Below, piece after piece: positions 59,416-64,000 of a DNA stretch of 64,000 nucleotides. The position numbers and the translations under genes are program-made. The notes under the pieces are model-generated. The model worked only from the letters and a program-made list of their open reading frames with translations. It was not told where the DNA came from and ran no database searches. Location: the NCBI RefSeq assembly GCF_900108395.1, contig NZ_FNXE01000005.1, forward strand, positions 47,058-111,057, written 5' to 3'. The DNA comes from Paenimyroides marinum (lineage in GTDB: Bacteria; Bacteroidota; Bacteroidia; Flavobacteriales; Flavobacteriaceae). Positions within the stretch are counted from its first letter, which is position 1. Each line of letters opens with the position of its first letter.

Positions 59416-61011
59416 ATGTCATTACTAAAAAATAACCCAACAGAAACACAAGCCTGGCAAAAGCTAAAAAAGCATTTTTATGAAATTCAATTTGTGAAAA
59501 TGCAAGAGCTTTTTGCTCAAAACCCAAATCGTATCCGGGAATTTAATATTAGATGGAACGATTTTTTAATCGATTTTTCAAAAAACAGAATCACAGCCGA
59601 AACGATAAATTTATTAATTGAATTGGCAGAAGAAACCGGATTAAAAACAGGAATTGATGCCTTGGTAAATGGCGAAATCATTAATGAAACCGAGAACCGA
59701 AAAGTACTTCATACTGATCTAAGAACATCTAAAGACAAACAAACAGATGATGTGGCTGCTGCTTTAAAGCAAATGCAACATTTCTGCGAAAGTATCATTA
59801 ACGGCACGCTAAAAGGATCAACCGGAAAAGCGTTTACAGACGTTATCAATATCGGTATTGGTGGTTCTGATTTAGGCCCTAAATTAGTTACCGAAGCTTT
59901 GGCTGATTATAAAAATCATTTAAATGTCCATTACATTTCAAATATTGATAACGACAGTATTCAGTGTTTAAAAAAGAAGCTGCAAGCAGAAACCACATTG
60001 GTTATTATTGTTTCAAAATCATTTACCACATTAGAAACAATCAGCAATGCCGATATTTTCAAAGAATGGCTGTTACAAAATAATTTAAAAACGTCGTACC
60101 ATTTGGTCGCCGTTTCGTCTAATATCGCAGAAGCAGTAAATTATGGCGTAGAACAGCAAAATATTTTTCCGATGTGGGATTACGTTGGCGGGCGTTATTC
60201 ATTGTGGAGCACGGTGGGTTTAAGCACGGCGTTGTCTATTGGGTTTGATCGTTTCGAAGAACTTTTACATGGAGCCCATCAAATGGATGAACATTTTATA
60301 AACACACCGTTTAAACAAAATATACCGGTAATTCTGGCATTGCTTTCTGTTTGGTACAACAACTTTTTTTGTTTTGAAACCGAAGCAGTCATTCCGTATG
60401 TAGATAAATTAAAAATGCTTCCGGCATATTTACAGCAGGTAGTTATGGAAAGTAACGGCAAAAATACCGACCGACAAGGAAATCCTGTTAATTATGAAAC
60501 CGGAACCATTGTTTGGGGCGAAGTGGGAACAAACTCTCAACACGCATTTTTCCAGTTATTTCATCAAGGCACAAAGATGATTCCTACGGATTTTATTGGA
60601 TTTGTAAATCCGTACTTTCCAAGTGACCTGCACGATTTGTTAATGGCAAACTTCTTTGCACAAACCGAAGCGTTAATGAACGGAAAAGAAGGTAATTACC
60701 ACCACACCGACGAAGACACCGATAAAAACGCAAAATATAAAGAATTTAAAGGCAACCGTCCGTCAAATACCATTTTAATAGATAAGCTCACTCCTAAATC
60801 TTTGGGAAGTTTGTTGGCAATGTATGAGCACAAAACGTTTGTACAAGGTTTTATCTGGAACATTTACAGTTTTGACCAGTTTGGCGTGGAATACGGAAAA
60901 GTTTTAGCAAACAACATTAAAGCCGAATTAAAAGAAAAGCACATCAAACAACACGATTGTTCAACGAGCTTTTTGTTGAATTATTACTTAAAAAACAAAA
61001 ACGCAAACTAA
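59416..61011 (+). CDS. pgi: Glucose-6-phosphate isomerase
   Basis: A 531-residue enzyme that interconverts glucose-6-phosphate and fructose-6-phosphate. Motifs: VINIGIGGSDLGPKLVTEAL, VSKSFTTLETISNA, GGRYSLWSTVGLS, and the catalytic segment GEVGTNSQHAFFQLFHQGTK. Full length. Its last 108 bases, with the terminator, are duplicated at 62669. The intact copy is this one. Confidence 0.95.
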   Translation: MSLLKNNPTETQAWQKLKKHFYEIQFVKMQELFAQNPNRIREFNIRWNDFLIDFSKNRITAETINLLIELAEETGLKTGIDALVNGEIINETENRKVLHTDLRTSKDKQTDDVAAALKQMQHFCESIINGTLKGSTGKAFTDVINIGIGGSDLGPKLVTEALADYKNHLNVHYISNIDNDSIQCLKKKLQAETTLVIIVSKSFTTLETISNADIFKEWLLQNNLKTSYHLVAVSSNIAEAVNYGVEQQNIFPMWDYVGGRYSLWSTVGLSTALSIGFDRFEELLHGAHQMDEHFINTPFKQNIPVILALLSVWYNNFFCFETEAVIPYVDKLKMLPAYLQQVVMESNGKNTDRQGNPVNYETGTIVWGEVGTNSQHAFFQLFHQGTKMIPTDFIGFVNPYFPSDLHDLLMANFFAQTEALMNGKEGNYHHTDEDTDKNAKYKEFKGNRPSNTILIDKLTPKSLGSLLAMYEHKTFVQGFIWNIYSFDQFGVEYGKVLANNIKAELKEKHIKQHDCSTSFLLNYYLKNKNAN

Positions 61012-61097
61012 TTGGTTTGCGTTTTCTTTTCTATATAGCCTTCAATTTCAAGAATCATCAACAGTGAATCTTTTAAAATTCCTTTGTGTGTTTTAAG
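60904..61097 (+). repeat. 194-base direct repeat, copy 1 (pgi 3' end plus CPBP 3' end)
   Basis: It runs from within pgi through the pgi terminator into a truncated 3' end of the CPBP protease gene. Copy 2 at 62669-62862 differs at five positions. The offset is 1,765 bases. Confidence 0.92.
60997..61025. terminator. Terminator of pgi
   Basis: ACGCAAAC / GTTTGCGT flanked by A and T runs at the pgi stop. In copy 2 the same hairpin serves the convergent CPBP gene. Confidence 0.85.
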
Positions 61098-61201
61098 GTC
61101 TAATACAGAATGAAGGTGTTAAAAAAAAGTTAATAATCTGTTTAATTTGTTTATTTTTGACACGTTTTCTATATTTAGAAATCATTAATTGTTAAAATAT
61201 A

Positions 61202-61408
61202 AATAGATAAAAAAACAATTCTTGTACTTTCGTGGCATTAACTTTTTCTTGTTCATCTGATCAAGAGGTTATTAACTCAAAAAATGAGGTTCCGGAAATA
61301 CAATTAGTAGCTAAACAAAATATGTCTAACTTTTCAAGTGAAGATATAAAAGCTATGTTCTCAAATTATTTATGGAAAAATATTATGGTACACGACAAAA
61401 CATTATAA
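61202..61408 (+). pseudogene. Broken lipoprotein gene fragment
   Basis: The frame from 61211 reads VALTFSCSSDQEV, a lipoprotein cleavage region, then about 45 residues and a stop inside the MITE-like element. It has no start codon. One frame over, upstream, DKKTILVLS reads as a signal peptide start, so a single-base frameshift near 61231 would restore a normal lipoprotein beginning. The 3' part is cut by the insertion at 61388. Confidence 0.6.
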
Positions 61409-61499
61409 AAAATAACTTACTGATTTTCAGACTTAACAGGTTTTAAAAACCTGTTAGGTCTTGTCTGAAACAAACAGATGTTTAATTTTTGTCGTGTAC
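61388..61499. mobile_element. 112-base MITE-like element
   Basis: Perfect 13-base terminal inverted repeats GTACACGACAAAA (61388-61400) and TTTTGTCGTGTAC (61487-61499) bound a non-coding segment with an internal palindrome AACAGGTTTTAAAAACCTGTT. TA follows the first base of each end, but a target duplication is not certain. It interrupts the lipoprotein remnants. Confidence 0.7.
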
Positions 61500-61502
61500 T
61501 AA

Positions 61503-62165
61503 AGAAAAATATATAAAAAAGATAGTTTTATTATTAATAGAGGATTACCTATTATTTATTCTTGTTCTTCTGATAATGAATCACTAAGTTATAGTGAGAA
61601 CAATATCAATAACAACTTAAATTATGCAAAAGTAAACAATAGACATACCTATCAAGACGTTGATGAATTATTTAAAAAATATATTAATTCGGAAGAATAT
61701 GCTCAATCATCATTAGCGGTTAACGCATTTAATTCTAAATTAAAAGGTTTAAATATTCCATTTAATGTTAGTGTTGAAACTTATTTGGAAGAAAATATTT
61801 CAAAGACGGAATTTTCTAATGTATCTGAAGCTATTTATATGTGGCATAACGTTGTCCATTTGAAAGATGTTGAACATAAAAAATTTCCTGGTGTTGTTGA
61901 CTTTTTTAAAAATGCAGAGATTACATTGGTGGATTATGTTGCAGAGAATTACTATTTTCCAATTAATGTAGTTAATTCAACTTGTAGGGAAGATTTGTTA
62001 GATTGCACTAAGAGGGCAACTCGTAATTATCAGAGTGATATTAAAGCAGCACTAACAATTTCAGATGAGAACAGCCAAAGGATTGCCGTTGCTCAGGCTG
62101 ATCAAACTATGTTGCAAGAGATGGAAATTTGTGGAGGAACATATGATTTATGCATTCAAAATTAA
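61503..62165 (+). pseudogene. Lipoprotein gene with broken signal peptide
   Basis: An open frame of 220 codons reads GLPIIYSCSSDNESLSY, a lipobox, then a soluble helical domain ending CGGTYDLCIQN. It lacks a start codon in frame. In the adjacent frame KEKYIKKIVLLLI precedes it, so one missing base near 61543 would join a signal peptide to the lipobox. The first internal start is a TTG at 61785. The composition is very AT-rich. A next gene for a secreted protein follows by 7 bases. Confidence 0.6.
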
Positions 62166-62172
62166 CAATGAT

Positions 62173-62604
62173 ATGAAGGAATGTTTAAAATATATAATCT
62201 TTTTATTCTTATTAATTACAGTAAATGTATATTCACAAAGTGATGACGAGTATGAAAGATTTATAAAATCTGAAGACTTTCAAGATCTTGAAGCAGAATT
62301 TAAAAGTCATTTCAGTTCATCTGATTATCTTGCCTGGATAAATATGAGTATTAAATTTACGGAAATGCTAAATGGAGTTCCTTATGATCCCGACTTAAAA
62401 TTCAGTGATTTTATAACTAAAAATTTAGGAAAGGTTCATTTTAAGAGTACGGAAGAGGCGATACAATTTAAGAAAGAATTAGATCATAAGAGGGAAATCA
62501 TTGAGCCAATTCAAAAAAAATATCTTTTTACCATAGTAGAATTAAAGAAAAAATATGGTAATGAAATTATAGAAAAAGCTGTTAGAGAAAAAATATACAA
62601 ATAA
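62173..62604 (+). CDS. Secreted protein of unknown function, 143 residues
   Basis: A 143-residue protein with a signal peptide (CLKYIIFLFLLITVNVYS-Q) and a helical, charged mature part (KFTEMLNGVPYDPDLKFSDF, then EIIEPIQKKYLFTIVELKKK). It follows the lipoprotein remnant by 7 bases and may have formed a two-gene unit with it. It lies entirely inside the segment flanked by the 194-base repeats. No family recognised. Confidence 0.65.
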   Translation: MKECLKYIIFLFLLITVNVYSQSDDEYERFIKSEDFQDLEAEFKSHFSSSDYLAWINMSIKFTEMLNGVPYDPDLKFSDFITKNLGKVHFKSTEEAIQFKKELDHKREIIEPIQKKYLFTIVELKKKYGNEIIEKAVREKIYK

Positions 62605-62668
62605 GAGCCTGTTTAAAGTGATATTGGAATAGTTATAGGTCATTTTTAAGCGAAAAGTAAAAAAAAAA

Positions 62669-62862
62669 TTAGCAAACAACATTAAAGCCGAATTAAAAGA
62701 AAAGCACATTAAACAACACGATTGTTCAACGAGCTTTTTGTTGAATTATTACTTAAAAAACAAAAACGCAAACTAATTGGTTTGTGTTTTCTTTTCTATA
62801 TAGCCTTCATTTTCAAGAATCATCAACAGTGAATCTTTTAGAATTCCTTTGTTTGTTTTAAG
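62669..62862 (+). repeat. 194-base direct repeat, copy 2 (truncated pgi plus CPBP 3' end)
   Basis: Carries 108 bases of the pgi 3' end without the rest of the gene, then the intact 3' end of the CPBP gene. About 97 percent identical to 60904-61097. Confidence 0.92.
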
Positions 62863-63645
62863 ATTTATATCTACATAATCAGAAATTGGTATAAAATCCA
62901 TTTTGATGCTGTCAATGGATTCTAAGATGTCTTTTAGTTTAAACCCCTTGCTTTCCAATTGGTAAATGGTGTCATTATTTATTGTAAATAACATTTCTCC
63001 TGACGAATGGCTTAAAAAATTCTTTTCTTCAATATTTAACTCATAATTTTTATGGGTTATTACTGTTTCCTTTGGAGATAACACAAAAGCGGAACTCGTT
63101 AAAAAGATAGCTGTAAAATTCCAAAAAGCATGAAATGCAAATCCCATAAAAAAATTAAACCGAACACGTAAATAGGTATTTATAAACCCGGTGAAAAATT
63201 GAGATATGGTAAGTAAAGGTACTAACAATAGTAGCTAATAATTATCAAAAAGGTAATTAGTTCCGTGCATTAAGGCAAAAGTAATTACAGAAAGATAAGT
63301 AAATATAGAAAAATAACGATGCCACTTTTCTTCGGTAAACAAAGATTTTACGATTCCTTCTCTTCTCAATCCCAATCGAAAAACAATTTCCTCAATCAAT
63401 GGAATTAAAATCACAAGCAATAAAAACGTTAAGATAGGTCCAAAATCTATGTTTTCTAATTTATGCTCTAAGGGATAAAAATATGAAATTAAGGAGGACA
63501 ACCCTAAATACACGATTGTAATTAATATATTTAAAACGAAAAGCGCAAAAAACACTTTCCATTTGTAAGCTTTTTCATTTCCTGAATATTGAATATCCTT
63601 TGGTTTCTTTACAAAGTTCCAAAAATCAAGTACTATTTGTTTCAT
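62773..63645 (-). pseudogene. CPBP-family intramembrane protease gene with in-frame amber stop
   Basis: Two pieces in one frame (63645-63235 and 63234-62773) encode a CPBP (Abi) intramembrane protease. Catalytic motifs lie on both sides of the break: PLIEEIVFRLGLRREG (EExxxR) and FALMHGTNYLFDNY in the first, FHAFWNFTAIF (HxxxN-type) in the second. A TAG codon at 63237-63235 separates them without frameshift. The full product would be 290 residues with several helices. A -7 box TATATTTG lies at 63669-63662. It may be a true pseudogene, a readthrough gene or a sequencing error. Confidence 0.75.
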
Positions 63646-63778
63646 TTAAGCTGAATTTCTGCAAATATAAACTTTCACTACTAAACGGGCAATCTTTCAA
63701 ATAGGGCAAAATTAGTTGCTAATCTATTGAATATCAATACATCTTTTTAGTTTCCCCAAAACCCACCTCCCCCTTATT

Positions 63779-64000
63779 TTAGAACAAAGAAGTCTGAAGG
63801 CAGGGTGATTTATTTCGCTTTTTTCGTTTTTGGTATGTCCTTCGGCTATTTTGCACCATCCAAAACACATCAACGTGGCTGATCAGGTGTATTCTGACCA
63901 ATGCGGCAATGGTTGAAAACGCTTTTTTGCTTTCCGATTTCACTTTCAATACCTGCATCAGCAATTGTGCGATGAGCGTACACCAGATTTGGGTTTTGAT
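63779..64000 (-). mobile_element. IS4-family transposase, C-terminal part, cut by window end
   Basis: The last 73 residues of a transposase: KTQIWCTLIAQLLMQVLKVK, then SKKAFSTIAALVRIHLISHVDVF. This matches the C-terminal end of IS4-type (DUF4372-bearing) transposases of Bacteroidota. The rest lies beyond 64000. The IS end is probably in the preceding G/C-rich patch near 63750, CCCCAAAACCCACCTCCCC. Confidence 0.75.

Overview
The window is Bacteroidota DNA, most probably from a Flavobacteriaceae-like host. Promoters fit the Bacteroidota -7 consensus TAnnTTTG, lipoproteins end their signals in SC or SCS, and the chromosomal genes are typical of that family. Two blocks of different composition meet near position 23,530. 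The genus cannot be fixed from sequence alone. No rRNA, tRNA or CRISPR array was seen.

Bases 1 to about 23,530 are the right-hand part of an integrative conjugative element (ICE) related to CTnDOT, visibly more GC-rich than the chromosome. It begins with the transfer operon traI-traJ-traK-(unknown)-traL-traM-traN-traO-traQ (51-6376), which builds the mating channel. Next come a small membrane protein and two helix-turn-helix proteins. A mutagenesis cassette follows: a DnaE-type polymerase and a Y-family polymerase, divergent from an S24/XRE repressor whose likely operator is a perfect palindrome at 11681-11699. After it lie a 111-base nested hairpin leader and a lone receiver-like protein. 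An AT-rich cargo pair, AbiH plus a GIY-YIG-like nuclease, is a candidate phage-defence module. Then come the PRTRC cassette (ThiF, B, unknown, C, E), small unknown genes, a DUF932 protein, SSB and an IntDOT-type tyrosine recombinase. The probable attachment core coincides with the -7 box of the next chromosomal gene, an aquaporin.

Bases 23,614 to about 61,011 are ordinary chromosome. They hold housekeeping genes (yicC, gmk, nadD, marC, tatD, ansA, ileS, lspA, uvrC), a MacAB/TolC-like efflux operon (44,023-50,335), a patatin fused to an outer-membrane barrel, and an aromatic amino acid catabolism block. That block contains homogentisate dioxygenase, 4-hydroxyphenylpyruvate dioxygenase and tryptophan dioxygenase, followed by an M23 peptidase and pgi. 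A small four-helix-bundle gene with repeated flanks sits between hmgA and hppD. A promoter-terminator pair without an ORF follows hppD and may encode a small RNA.

Bases 61,012 to 64,000 are a decaying, rearranged region. A 194-base segment covering the 3' ends of pgi and of a convergent CPBP protease gene is present twice, 1,765 bases apart. Between the copies lie remnants of AT-rich lipoprotein genes, a 112-base MITE-like element and a secreted protein. The CPBP gene is split by an in-frame amber codon. The window ends inside an IS4-type transposase gene.
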